Assembly (NCBI GenBank): GCA_023443285.1
Contig: JAEZVB010000034.1
Span: 1 to 28,979 of the forward strand
DNA: 28,979 bases
Source of the DNA: Bacillota bacterium
Lineage (GTDB): Bacteria; Bacillota; Negativicutes; Sporomusales; Sporomusaceae
Direction of reading: 5' to 3'
Shown here: positions 7,735-14,753 of the stretch, piece by piece
Layout: each line of letters opens with the position of its first letter
Position numbering within the stretch: position 1 is the first letter of the stretch
Notes under the pieces: model-generated
The model's database searches: none
The model's input: the letters and a program-made list of their open reading frames with translations, nothing else
What the model was told of the DNA's origin: nothing
Position numbers and translations under genes: made by a program

Positions 7735-7998
7735 CTGATGATAGGGAGATTAAATCAGTTACGCGCTTACAGAGAGTCAAGGCAGCTGGGAACTTGGCAG
7801 AAATGCGGACTGAACAAATGGACCCTTGAGGGTGGAGTGAAAAGTCTTAGGACTGATTAGCTTTGAACGTGTGCTCACGTTATCGAGCCAAGAATGTGTT
7901 AGCATTCTTATGAGGCGGTCAAGCAATTGTGTTTGACAACCAAGGTGGTACCGCAGATTAGACATCTGTCCTTGTAACAGGATAGGTGTTTTTTTATT
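7735..7998 (+). promoter_or_regulatory. T-box riboswitch, predicted tryptophan (UGG) specifier
   Basis: Leader of the ior operon. Stem I has the usual AGAGAG and GGCAGCTGG...CTTGGCAG distal part. Its stem CGCGCTT (7762-7768) pairs with the strand starting near 7801. The specifier strand reads ACTGAACAAA-TGG-ACCC, placing TGG (Trp) at 7819-7821 in the position where T-boxes carry their specifier codon. The T-box sequence AAGGTGGTACCGCAG is at 7942-7956. A competing terminator hairpin follows: ACATCTGTCCT (7962-7972) with AGGATAGGTGT (7979-7989), then eight T. Known mechanism: uncharged tRNA binding favours antitermination. Predicted here: low charged tRNA-Trp turns on iorA-iorB-ligase. The T-box call is firm; the specifier choice is by alignment to the family pattern. 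Confidence 0.93.
7962..7998 (+). terminator. Regulated terminator hairpin of the T-box
   Basis: An 11-bp stem with G-U pairs between 7962-7972 and 7979-7989, followed by an uninterrupted run of eight T. Its 5' arm lies just downstream of the conserved T-box sequence, as expected for mutually exclusive terminator and antiterminator. Confidence 0.88.
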
Positions 7999-8020
7999 TG
8001 CCAAAAATGGAGGAATATAC

Positions 8021-9814
8021 ATGAAAACCAAACTTCTAATGGGTAATGAAGCAATTGCTCTCGGTGCTATCAGAGCAGGCGTCAATGTTGTTTGTGGCTA
8101 TCCTGGCACACCTTCGACCGAAGTACTTGAGACCATTGCTAAACACCGGGATGATGACATATATGTTGAATGGTCGGTAAATGAAAAAGTGGCCTTGGAG
8201 GTAGCTGCCGGGGCAGCTTATACCGGAGCCCGGACATTGGTTACGATGAAACAGGTAGGTCTTAATGTTGCCAGCGACCCGTTAATGAGTTTGACTTATA
8301 TCGGTGTAAAAGGCGGCATGGTTGTTTTGGTTGCTGACGACCCGGGTCCGATATCTTCGCAAACAGAACAAGACACCAGACATTTTGCCAGATATGCGCA
8401 TCTACCGGTTTTTGATCCGGCAACACCGGAGGAAGCCTATACTATGATTGCCGAGGCTTTCGCTTTGTCAGAAAAATATAATACCCCTGTACTGTTTCGA
8501 CCTACTACCCAAGTTTGCCACGCTTGTGCCAGTGTAGAAACTGATAATGAGCGATATTCCAATAAAATTGAGGGATTTGTAAAAGACCCTAAGTGGGTAA
8601 TATTCCCGCGTTTGTCGTATCAAAATCATATACGAATTGATGCTAATGAAGCTAAAATCAGTCAGGATTTTTCGCTTTCCCCTTATAACCAGATTAGTGG
8701 GCAAGGCACCTTGGGCATTGTTGGCTGTGGCGTTTCTTCTACTTATGTAACTGAAGCCCTAGCAACCATCAACAACCCCGTTAAAATACTTAAGCTGGCA
8801 ACACCACATCCGTTCCCTGACAAATTAATTCTACAATTTTTGCAAGGGCTGGAAGAGGTTCTTGTTATTGAGGAATTAGATCCGGTTGTTGAAGAAAACT
8901 TGCTCAGATTATGTGGCAAGCTAGGTTTATCAATCCGTATTAAAGGCAAACTTACAAAGGATATGCCGGTAGCGGGTAAATATAGTTACGAACTGGTGGC
9001 GGCAGCCATAAGTAAATTCGTAGGTCAAGAGCAAACGGCGCTGCCTAACCCTGTTGAACTGCCGCCACTTCCCGTGCGGCCTCCGGTACTTTGTGCAGGC
9101 TGTCCACATAGAGCATCCTTTTATAGTGTAAAACAAGCCATGAAAAAGGCCGGACAAAATGCTGTTTTTACCGGCGATATCGGCTGTTATACATTAGGCA
9201 ATGCCCAGCCGCTCGATATGGTGGATACTTGTCTTTGCATGGGGGCGGGCATCACCATCGCCCAAGGCTTGCAACTGGCCGAACCAAATAGAAAACAAAT
9301 TGCATTTATTGGCGATTCAACCTTTTTCCATACCGGTATTCCGGGAATCATTAATGCTGTTTATAACGAAACCGATATTACGGTAATTATTCTTGACAAT
9401 AGCACAACGGCCATGACAGGCCATCAGCCGCATCCCGGTACCGGCAAAACTATGATGGGAAGTATTTCAGAAAAAATTAGTATTGAAAATGTGGTGAAAG
9501 GCTGCGGTGTAATATATATCGCCAAAGCCAATCCGTTTGATTTAGCCCAGGCAATTGAAACAGTAACTGCGGCAGTAACTCATAAGGGCGTGTCTGTCGT
9601 AATTTTTGAAGCACCTTGTATAGCGATTATCAAACCAAAAGATATTCAAGAAGTCAAAGAAACCTGTATTGGCTGCAAGAAATGTATTAAGGAGATTGGT
9701 TGTCCGGCCATGAGCACAGACGGCGACAAAGTAACAATTAATCCGAATTTATGTTATGGCTGTCAGCTTTGCGGCCAGATATGTCCGGTGCAGGCAATTG
9801 GAGGGGTAGAGTAA
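8021..9814 (+). CDS. iorA: Indolepyruvate ferredoxin oxidoreductase, alpha subunit
   Basis: Large, thiamine-diphosphate-binding subunit (597 residues) of the two-subunit enzyme that interconverts aryl-pyruvates plus CoA with aryl-acetyl-CoA plus CO2, using ferredoxin. The N-terminal pyrimidine-binding domain begins GNEAIALGAIRAGVNVVCGYPGTPSTEV. A central swivel domain is followed by the ThDP pyrophosphate domain with CAGCPHR, GDIGCYTLGNAQPLDMVDT and GDSTFFHTGIPGI. The C-terminus (about residues 548-597) carries two ferredoxin-type 4Fe-4S motifs, CIGCKKC...CP and CYGCQLCGQICP; the first has one longer spacing (CIKEIGCP). Start ATG 8021 follows GGAGG. It is the first gene behind the Trp-type T-box and overlaps iorB by one base. 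The clean match in all domains makes this assignment firm. Confidence 0.97.
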   Translation: MKTKLLMGNEAIALGAIRAGVNVVCGYPGTPSTEVLETIAKHRDDDIYVEWSVNEKVALEVAAGAAYTGARTLVTMKQVGLNVASDPLMSLTYIGVKGGMVVLVADDPGPISSQTEQDTRHFARYAHLPVFDPATPEEAYTMIAEAFALSEKYNTPVLFRPTTQVCHACASVETDNERYSNKIEGFVKDPKWVIFPRLSYQNHIRIDANEAKISQDFSLSPYNQISGQGTLGIVGCGVSSTYVTEALATINNPVKILKLATPHPFPDKLILQFLQGLEEVLVIEELDPVVEENLLRLCGKLGLSIRIKGKLTKDMPVAGKYSYELVAAAISKFVGQEQTALPNPVELPPLPVRPPVLCAGCPHRASFYSVKQAMKKAGQNAVFTGDIGCYTLGNAQPLDMVDTCLCMGAGITIAQGLQLAEPNRKQIAFIGDSTFFHTGIPGIINAVYNETDITVIILDNSTTAMTGHQPHPGTGKTMMGSISEKISIENVVKGCGVIYIAKANPFDLAQAIETVTAAVTHKGVSVVIFEAPCIAIIKPKDIQEVKETCIGCKKCIKEIGCPAMSTDGDKVTINPNLCYGCQLCGQICPVQAIGGVE

Positions 9815-10404
9815 TGAGAGTAGATTGTTTATTAGCCGGCGTTGGCGGACAAGGAACCGTGCTTGCCTCAAAAATAATTGCCCAAACAGCTATTAGCAAG
9901 CAGTATTTTGCTCGGACTTCAGAGACTATTGGTATGGCTCAACGCGGCGGATGCGTAGTTAGTCATGTGCGAATTGGCGATCAAAACTGCTCGCCAGCTA
10001 TTCCGCTTGGTATGGCTGATTTGATTATCGGTTTTGAACCAGCCGAAGCCGTGCGTAATCTTGGATTTTTGAAACCACACGGACAGTTGCTGGTCAACAC
10101 CAAACCGATTATACCGGTAACCGCTTCCTTAGGAGGCGTCAGCTATCAAGTAGCTGATATTATTCAGTATCTGCAAAAAATAGGTCAGCAAGTGGTGTTT
10201 ATTGACGGACAAAAGCTTTGTGCTGCCGCCGGTACTTCCAAAGTGCTAAATGTTGTCATGCTGGGCGTTGCTATCAAACAAGCATTATTACCATTTTCCC
10301 AGGAAGAAGTCTTGCAGACAATTAGTGATAATTTGCCAGCGAAGTTTATGGACTTAAATAAAAAGGCTCTGGAAATTGGCTACAACTTCCAGCAATATTT
10401 GTAA
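9814..10404 (+). CDS. iorB: Indolepyruvate ferredoxin oxidoreductase, beta subunit
   Basis: Small gamma-type subunit (196 residues) of the indolepyruvate:ferredoxin oxidoreductase. It opens with VDCLLAGVGGQGTVLASKII, the family's nucleotide/CoA-binding loop, and continues with TSETIGMAQRGGCVVSHVRIG, the signature for this subunit. I place the start at ATG 9814, which shares its first base with the iorA stop and is preceded by GGAGGGGTAG (9800-9809); a longer frame reaching back to 9751 overlaps iorA and lacks a site. The one-base overlap implies translational coupling and equal subunit supply. The ligase gene follows 21 bases on. Confidence 0.96.
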   Translation: MRVDCLLAGVGGQGTVLASKIIAQTAISKQYFARTSETIGMAQRGGCVVSHVRIGDQNCSPAIPLGMADLIIGFEPAEAVRNLGFLKPHGQLLVNTKPIIPVTASLGGVSYQVADIIQYLQKIGQQVVFIDGQKLCAAAGTSKVLNVVMLGVAIKQALLPFSQEEVLQTISDNLPAKFMDLNKKALEIGYNFQQYL

Positions 10405-10425
10405 TAATAAAGGGAGAGCTGAGTA

Positions 10426-11664
10426 ATGAAACCTGAACAATTTACTAAGTTAAAGACTCTGTTGCAGCGGGTGCAGCAACAAAGTCCGTTTTATCAAAAT
10501 AAATATAAAGCTGCTGGTTTTGATGTAGATGCTGTTCAGACTCCAGAAGATATCGCTCATATCCCATTTACCACCAAAGAAGAGCTGCGGGAGGCTTATC
10601 CGCTTAATATTCAAGCCGTACCTGATGAAGAAGTCGTCAGAATCCATTCATCATCAGGTACAACCGGCAAACCCATTATTATTCCGTATACCGTCAATGA
10701 TGTTGACACCTGGGCAGAGATGATGCGGCGCTGCATGGCTGTGGCTGGTTTAACCGCAAAAGACCGGATACAAATTACACCAGGTTATGGTTTGTGGACA
10801 GCCGGCATCGGTTTTCAGGCCGGGGCAGAAAAACTGGGTGCCATGGCTATTCCGATGGGACCGGGAAATACGGAAAAGCAGCTGCAGATGATGGTAGACC
10901 TACAGTCAACAGCCCTGTGTGCGACCTCCTCGTATGCGTTGTTGTTGGCCGAAGAGATTCGCAAACGTGAACTCAAAAGTAATATTAAACTAAAAAAAGC
11001 TATTCTTGGTTCAGAACGCTGGGGCGATAAAATGCGTGCCAGGATACGGGAAGAACTGGGCGTCGAATTATATGATATTTATGGATTGACTGAGATCTAT
11101 GGACCGGGAATTTCGATAAGCTGCCGCGCCGGTAATGGACTTCATTATTGGGACGACTATCTGTTATTTGAGATTATCAATCCACAAACAGGCTCGCCAG
11201 TAGCTGACGGCGAATATGGAGAATTGGTTATTACCACCTTAACCAAAGAGGGAGCACCGCTCATCCGCTACAGAACCCGTGATATTACCCGGCTACTGAC
11301 AGGGGAATGCTCCTGTGGCATGCAGCATCCCAGACATGATCTGATCCTTGGTAGATCTGACGATATGGTTAAAGTCAAAGGGGTCAATATCTACCCCGGT
11401 CAGGTAGAAGATGTTTTAAAACACATCGAAGGCATCAGCAGTGAATACCAGATTGTCCTTGATCGTGATGAAGATGCTAAGGATACTATGCTGCTACGCT
11501 TTGAGCAACAAACCGGTTTTGACGGCAGTAACCTGGAACTGCGGGTAAAGAAATATTTTAAAACCAAAGTTGGCTTAACAATTAATGCCGAATCGCTTGC
11601 TATTGGACAGTTGCCGCGTAGTGAAAAGAAAACAGCTAGAGTAATTGATAATCGGTATAATTAA
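10426..11664 (+). CDS. paaK: Phenylacetate-CoA ligase family (aryl-acetate activation)
   Basis: Adenylate-forming ligase that activates aryl-acetates to CoA thioesters (412 residues). Motifs are SSGTTGKP (76-83), YGLTEIYGPG at the adenylate site, YRTRDITRLL at the hinge, the swivel segment GRSDDMVKVKGVNIYP, and near the C-terminus PRSEKKTARV, holding the expected catalytic lysine (K401 or K402). The N-terminus is about 20 residues shorter than in many family members but begins cleanly after GGGAG. Its place directly behind iorAB suggests it joins CoA to indoleacetate or phenylacetate, the substrate of the oxidoreductase in the reductive direction, or releases the acid and ATP in the other. 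A repeat element begins 2-3 bases after its stop. Confidence 0.92.
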   Translation: MKPEQFTKLKTLLQRVQQQSPFYQNKYKAAGFDVDAVQTPEDIAHIPFTTKEELREAYPLNIQAVPDEEVVRIHSSSGTTGKPIIIPYTVNDVDTWAEMMRRCMAVAGLTAKDRIQITPGYGLWTAGIGFQAGAEKLGAMAIPMGPGNTEKQLQMMVDLQSTALCATSSYALLLAEEIRKRELKSNIKLKKAILGSERWGDKMRARIREELGVELYDIYGLTEIYGPGISISCRAGNGLHYWDDYLLFEIINPQTGSPVADGEYGELVITTLTKEGAPLIRYRTRDITRLLTGECSCGMQHPRHDLILGRSDDMVKVKGVNIYPGQVEDVLKHIEGISSEYQIVLDRDEDAKDTMLLRFEQQTGFDGSNLELRVKKYFKTKVGLTINAESLAIGQLPRSEKKTARVIDNRYN

Positions 11665-11666
11665 GG

Positions 11667-11902
11667 AACGATGTCACTTTTGGCATTGCCCCAAAAGTAT
11701 CCAAAAGGTCTAGGCCAAAAGCCTCCAAAAGCTAAAAAGCCAGGTGATATTCCTAAAATCCCAAACTCGCTGCGCTCAAACAGGAGGGATTTTTTAACGG
11801 AATATCACCCGGCTTTTTTCATGCGGACCGCTTTTCCGGCAAAGGCCGTTTAGGGTTCGGGGGTTACCCCAGCTGGTTGTCGATAACTCCGTCCCCTGAC
11901 AC
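11667..11902 (+). repeat. Interspersed structured repeat, copy 1
   Basis: First of four near-complete copies of one repeat in this window (others at 13061, 14391 and, inverted, 17127). It starts GATGTCACTTTTGGCATTG and ends GTCCCCTGACAC. A first hairpin is ACTTTTGG...CCAAAAGT. The main hairpin has outer arms 11734-11753 and 11799-11819 and inner arms AAAATCCC (11755-11762) and GGGATTTT (11786-11793). Arm sequences differ from other copies in a matched way. The 3' outer arm ends in a T run, so it may also terminate the ior operon. It contains a 60-codon open frame that I judge chance. With 11903-12069, in which I see nothing clear, it fills the gap between genes. Confidence 0.88.
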
Positions 11903-12069
11903 CACTTTGACACCAGACATCAACACCACCTTTTTGTATTTTATAAAGGAATTTACTTAATTATCCAGAATAATAAAAACATGGAATACGGTCGGAGGTA
12001 TTATAAATCAAAGAAGTTAATTGGGATCAGATAAAAGATAATATGTAGCGTATTCATGGGAGTGAGTAT

Positions 12070-12645
12070 ATGAAAGTAAATCGTTTGGTAATAGTAGTGT
12101 TAATGGTAATGCTAGTCTTTAATTTGGTAGGCTGTCATGCTTTTGGAAAGGCTGAATATCAAATTACTTCGCAGCAGATTAGTGGACATGACGGATCATT
12201 AATTACAGCAGAGGAACGGGAGATGATTCGGGCACTTGTACCATTTTATATTGCAGTGACTGACAAAAACATTAAGAAGATAAAAGAAGTACATCTAGGG
12301 ATGAGAGAAATGCCAGAAACGCAGATATTGGGAAACCTTTCGGCAGTGAAATGTTATACGCTTAATGGCTTAGAAGATGTAACTTACATAAATGGAACTC
12401 TGAAGGCTAGAGCTATTTATACTATGGAAATTATCAATCCCGGGACAATTGGAAAAACTATCGCTGATTCTATGGCAGATATAGAATTAACAAGAGAAGG
12501 AAATGTCTGGGTAATAAGTCAATGGAAACAAATCAGGCCTGCTGACAATAGCATGGATTATTTTAGGGATTTTGCGGTGCGACTTGATAAAGCGAAAAAA
12601 CGTTATGGTGTAATTGATCTAGCTAATTGGGATGGTTTACAATAA
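12070..12645 (+). CDS. Lipoprotein of unknown function
   Basis: A 191-residue protein with a lipoprotein signal: MKVNR, a hydrophobic stretch of valines and leucines, and lipobox LVGC with cysteine 22. The mature domain is soluble, alpha at first (ITAEEREMIRALVPFYIAVTD) and beta-rich later, ending with a charged helix (RDFAVRLDKAKKRYG). I do not recognise the family. ATG 12070 follows GGGAGTGAG at good distance. It is the first gene after repeat copy 1 and ends 5 bases before a fragment of the same repeat, so it is a stand-alone module in the accessory island. It shows no clear likeness to the lipoprotein at 7153. Confidence 0.75.
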   Translation: MKVNRLVIVVLMVMLVFNLVGCHAFGKAEYQITSQQISGHDGSLITAEEREMIRALVPFYIAVTDKNIKKIKEVHLGMREMPETQILGNLSAVKCYTLNGLEDVTYINGTLKARAIYTMEIINPGTIGKTIADSMADIELTREGNVWVISQWKQIRPADNSMDYFRDFAVRLDKAKKRYGVIDLANWDGLQ

Positions 12646-12649
12646 CGGG

Positions 12650-12771
12650 GTGTCAAGGGACTGTTGCAGTTCAATGTAAAATTATTGAGCTGATGCGGTC
12701 CTTTTTTTATGGGAAATATGAAATGAACCTTAGTCGCCCTACGGTTGTCAGTAACCACGTCTCCTTGACAC
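12650..12771. repeat. Repeat-family fragment with terminal inverted repeats
   Basis: A 122-bp piece bounded by GTGTCAAGG (12650-12658) and its exact complement CCTTGACAC (12763-12771). Its right part, from CTTAGTCGCCCTACGGTTGTCA to the end, matches the right end of repeat copy 3. The left boundary is the same end sequence inverted. It fills the gap between the lipoprotein and the DUF5652 gene. Confidence 0.7.
12655..12709 (+). terminator. Probable terminator of the lipoprotein gene
   Basis: An imperfect long hairpin (AGGGAC...TTCAAT with ATTGAG...GGTCCT) ends in seven T. It starts about 10 bases after the stop codon and lies inside the repeat fragment, so the fragment may have supplied the terminator. 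Confidence 0.6.
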
Positions 12772-12777
12772 TTCTTA

Positions 12778-12978
12778 TCACTTCTTTTTTGAAAAGAAAG
12801 CAAGATAAATTATCTCTAACACACCGACTGTATTAATTACGAATAGTGCGATAAACCAACCTAATTGACTATTGCGGGCGGCATGCCAAGTGGCGATAGC
12901 CTTCCAGGCGATACTCCATGCAACTATTAAAGCAAATAACCAGGGGGTGTGCTGGATTGTGGAAAGTATGTTATCCAT
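12778..12978 (-). CDS. DUF5652-like small membrane protein
   Basis: A 66-residue protein with two hydrophobic segments, about residues 11-27 and 42-61, and a lysine-rich C-terminus (FFSKKK). The pattern AWKAIATWHAARNSQLGWFIALFVINTVGVLEIIYLAFF matches, from memory, the DUF5652 family of small membrane proteins whose function is unknown. The ATG at 12978 is preceded on the minus strand by AAAGGAG at a standard distance, which makes this a real gene despite its size. It is monocistronic and lies between a repeat fragment and repeat copy 2, pointing opposite to its neighbours. Topology is probably a helical hairpin in the cytoplasmic membrane. Confidence 0.82.
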   Translation of the reverse strand: MDNILSTIQHTPWLFALIVAWSIAWKAIATWHAARNSQLGWFIALFVINTVGVLEIIYLAFFSKKK

Positions 12979-13060
12979 AGAAAATCTCCTTTACGTTTAA
13001 TCGAGTATAGGATGCCAATATAGACAAGTTTATATTATACAAGAGAATACTAGGAACTTT

Positions 13061-13382
13061 GACGATGTCACTTTTGGCATTGCCCCAAAAGTAACCAAAA
13101 GGTCTAGGCCTGGAGCCTCCACGCTAACCTGTTCCACTAGAGAGCAGCTTTCATTGCTGTATGATATAGTCTCCATATCAATGCACGGACCTGAAAAGCC
13201 GTGCGGTATTCCTAAAATTCGTAAACTAGCTGTACTCAAACAGTACGAATTTCTTAACGGAATACCGCCCGGCTTTTCTCCTTCGGATCGCTTTTTCCGG
13301 CAAAGGCCGTTAGGGGTTACGGGGGTTACCTCAGATGAAGTTCTGTCGCCCCACGGTTGTCAATACCCTGTCCCCTTGACAG
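13061..13382 (+). repeat. Interspersed structured repeat, copy 2 (with 69-base insert)
   Basis: Same element as copies 1 and 3. It begins GACGATGTCACTTTTGG and ends GTCCCCTTGACA. The inner arms of the main hairpin are AAATTCGTA and TACGAATTT, against ACCCGT/ACGGGT in copy 3 and ATCCC/GGGAT in copy 1, so pairing is kept while sequence changes. Bases 13122-13190 are extra relative to copy 3 and sit exactly between the AGGC/GCCT hairpin and the main hairpin. A 78-codon open frame through this copy is a chance frame. Together with the promoter below, this accounts for the gap before hicA. Confidence 0.88.
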
Positions 13383-13403
13383 TGCCTTAATATTAAGCTT
13401 GTG

Positions 13404-13451
13404 GTGATATCACATGCGATATTGACATCACTGGTGATATCATGGTAACAT
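13404..13451 (+). promoter_or_regulatory. hicAB promoter with paired palindromic operators
   Basis: Promoter: -35 TTGACA (13422-13427), 18-base spacer, -10 TAACAT (13446-13451). Two palindromes share the core TGATATCA: GTGATATCAC at 13404-13413, and the second at 13435-13442 between the -35 and -10. Their centres are 30 bp apart, close to three helical turns, so two dimers would bind the same face of DNA. HicB-type antitoxins with a C-terminal ribbon-helix-helix repress their own promoter, so these are the likely HicB sites. Confidence 0.72.
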
Positions 13452-13512
13452 GAATATGCCCAACTTTATATATCATTTTTAAATCTGCTTTGCGGGAAGG
13501 GGATTTGTATGA

Positions 13513-13743
13513 ATGACTAAGAAGGACAAACTAATAGCTAAGATGAAGAACAACCCGAAGAACGTTGACTTCGAAGAACTTCACAATTACTTAGTAGCAA
13601 ATGGTGCAGAGTGGAGTGAAGGTAAAGGCAGTCACCGCTACTATATGTTGAATGGTGAAAGATTATCTGTGCCTCGCCAACGCCCCTTAAAGGGTATTTA
13701 TGTGATAAAAGCAATTGCATTGGTTGAGGGAACTAAAGAGTAA
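13513..13743 (+). CDS. hicA: HicA-family toxin (mRNA interferase)
   Basis: A 76-residue protein of the HicA/YcfA double-stranded-RNA-binding-like fold, the toxin of type II HicAB systems, which cleaves mRNA. The family pattern is visible: N-terminal helix DFEELHNYLVANGAE, then GKGSHRYYM with the expected catalytic histidine (H41), then RLSVPRQRPLKGIYVIKAI. ATG 13513 follows GGAAGGGGA (13496-13503). It precedes the hicB gene, the usual order, with 70 bases between. Both lie between copies of the interspersed repeat, as expected for a mobile defence or stabilisation module. Confidence 0.87.
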   Translation: MTKKDKLIAKMKNNPKNVDFEELHNYLVANGAEWSEGKGSHRYYMLNGERLSVPRQRPLKGIYVIKAIALVEGTKE

Positions 13744-13813
13744 ACTCTTGCCGATGCTTTAGAATATACTAATGAGTTAAATTTGGCATCAAATGAAAAG
13801 GAGATGTTGGACT

Positions 13814-14209
13814 TTGAAAAACTATATTAATGGTCAGCAAAAAGGGCTGGAATCCCTGTTAAATATAGATTATCCCTATTCGGTCAACCCTTTAAGCGAG
13901 GAAGAAGGCTCTGGTTGGGTAGTCGAATTTCTTGATTTAAAAGGTATTATTGGTACTGGGAATACCATAGAGGAAGCTTTAGAAGACGCTATGCAAGCAA
14001 AAAATGGTTGGCTTGAGATTTGCCATGAGGAGGGACGCAAAGTCCCAGCGCCGTGGTCACACCTTGAAGATTATAATGGTAAGTTCCAATTAAGAATGCC
14101 TAAAAGCCTTCACAAATGGGTTATCGAAACTGCCGAAAAAGAAGGCGTTAGTGCTAACCAATATATCACTCACATATTGAGTGTAGCAAAAGGACAGAAG
14201 AATATTTAG
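13814..14209 (+). CDS. hicB: HicB-family antitoxin
   Basis: Antitoxin partner of HicA (131 residues from the start chosen here). The N-terminal part is the degraded RNase H-like HicB domain: YPYSVNPL, GWVVEFLDLKGIIGTGNTIEEALEDAM. The C-terminus (KFQLRMPKSLHKWVIETA, then NQYITHIL) is a ribbon-helix-helix DNA-binding domain. I choose TTG 13814 because AAAAGGAG (13796-13803) lies just before it; the in-frame ATG at 13793 would put this site inside the gene and add seven residues. It probably binds the palindromes at 13404-13442. A perfect-looking terminator starts 3 bases after the stop. Confidence 0.85.
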   Translation: MKNYINGQQKGLESLLNIDYPYSVNPLSEEEGSGWVVEFLDLKGIIGTGNTIEEALEDAMQAKNGWLEICHEEGRKVPAPWSHLEDYNGKFQLRMPKSLHKWVIETAEKEGVSANQYITHILSVAKGQKNI

Positions 14210-14211
14210 TA

Positions 14212-14244
14212 CAAAACCCCTTTGCCAAACGGCAAGGGGTTTTC
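14212..14244 (+). terminator. Intrinsic terminator of hicAB
   Basis: AAAACCCCTTTGCC pairs with GGCAAGGGGTTTT over a four-base loop with one bulge; the flanking A and T runs would let it act in both directions. Confidence 0.88.
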
Positions 14245-14251
14245 TTATATT

Positions 14252-14312
14252 CGCCTTTTCTTCGGTGGAGCGCTTTTCCAGCAAGGCCGTTAGGGTGACG
14301 GGGGTGACGGCC
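14252..14312 (+). repeat. Partial copy of the interspersed repeat
   Basis: The stretch CGCTTTTCCAGCAAGGCCGTTAGGG with GACGGGGGTGAC matches the part of copies 2 and 3 that follows the main hairpin (CGCTTTTTCCGGCAAAGGCCGTT...ACGGG). The rest of the element is missing. It lies between the hicAB terminator and full copy 3; from 14313 to 14390 I see nothing else. Confidence 0.6.
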
Positions 14313-14390
14313 GCCTGTGGCGGGTCTTGTGGTTCCTTTTGGTTATATAGGTTCCGTGACTCTTAGCATGATTTCAATATGAGTGCTAAA

Positions 14391-14650
14391 GTGACGATGT
14401 TACTTTTGGCATTGCCCCTAAAGTAACCAAAAGGTCTAGGCCTGGAGCCTCCAAAAGCTGAAAAGCCGGGCGGTATTCCTAAAACCCGTAAACTCGCTAC
14501 GCTCAAACAGTACGGGTTTCTAAACGGAATACCACCCGGCTTTTCTCCTGCGGAACGCTTTTTCCGGCAAAGGCCGTTGGGGTAACGGGAGTTATCCCAA
14601 TTGAAGCTTAGTCGCCCTACGGTTGTCAATAACTCCGTCCCGCTTGACAC
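14391..14650 (+). repeat. Interspersed structured repeat, copy 3
   Basis: A 260-bp copy running from GTGACGATGTTACTTTTGG to GTCCCGCTTGACAC. The main hairpin has a 19-base outer arm (14461-14479) facing 14526-14544, and inner arms AAACCCGTA (14482-14490) and TACGGGTTT (14511-14519). Further short hairpins are AGGC/GCCT and GGGGTAAC/GTTATCCC. A TTGACA at its right end could serve as a -35 box reading into the PHP gene, although no good -10 follows. Confidence 0.88.
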
Positions 14651-14753
14651 TTTTATGTCGGTGGGTTTCATTAACGTTCTTGAAGGAAATGTCAAATTTA
14701 AGAAGAATTATAGTATGTATGTAAAACTTTGGAATGTAACGGGGTGGCTTTTC

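Noticed and set aside
11671..11853. A 60-codon open frame inside repeat copy 1
   Set aside because: It is built of repeat sequence, including both arms of the hairpin, and the equivalent frames in other copies are not kept. Open frames at 13154-13390, 14363-14695 (minus) and 17127-17315 are rejected for the same reason.
12627..12836. Plus-strand 69-codon frame overlapping the lipoprotein end
   Set aside because: It runs through a terminator and repeat fragment and into the opposite-strand DUF5652 gene, with no ribosome binding site.
13793..13813. ATG 13793 as hicB start
   Set aside because: The ribosome binding site AAAAGGAG lies inside this extension, so TTG 13814 is preferred, though not proven.
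11667..14650. CRISPR array
   Set aside because: The copies are 236-322 bp, widely and unevenly spaced and separated by genes.
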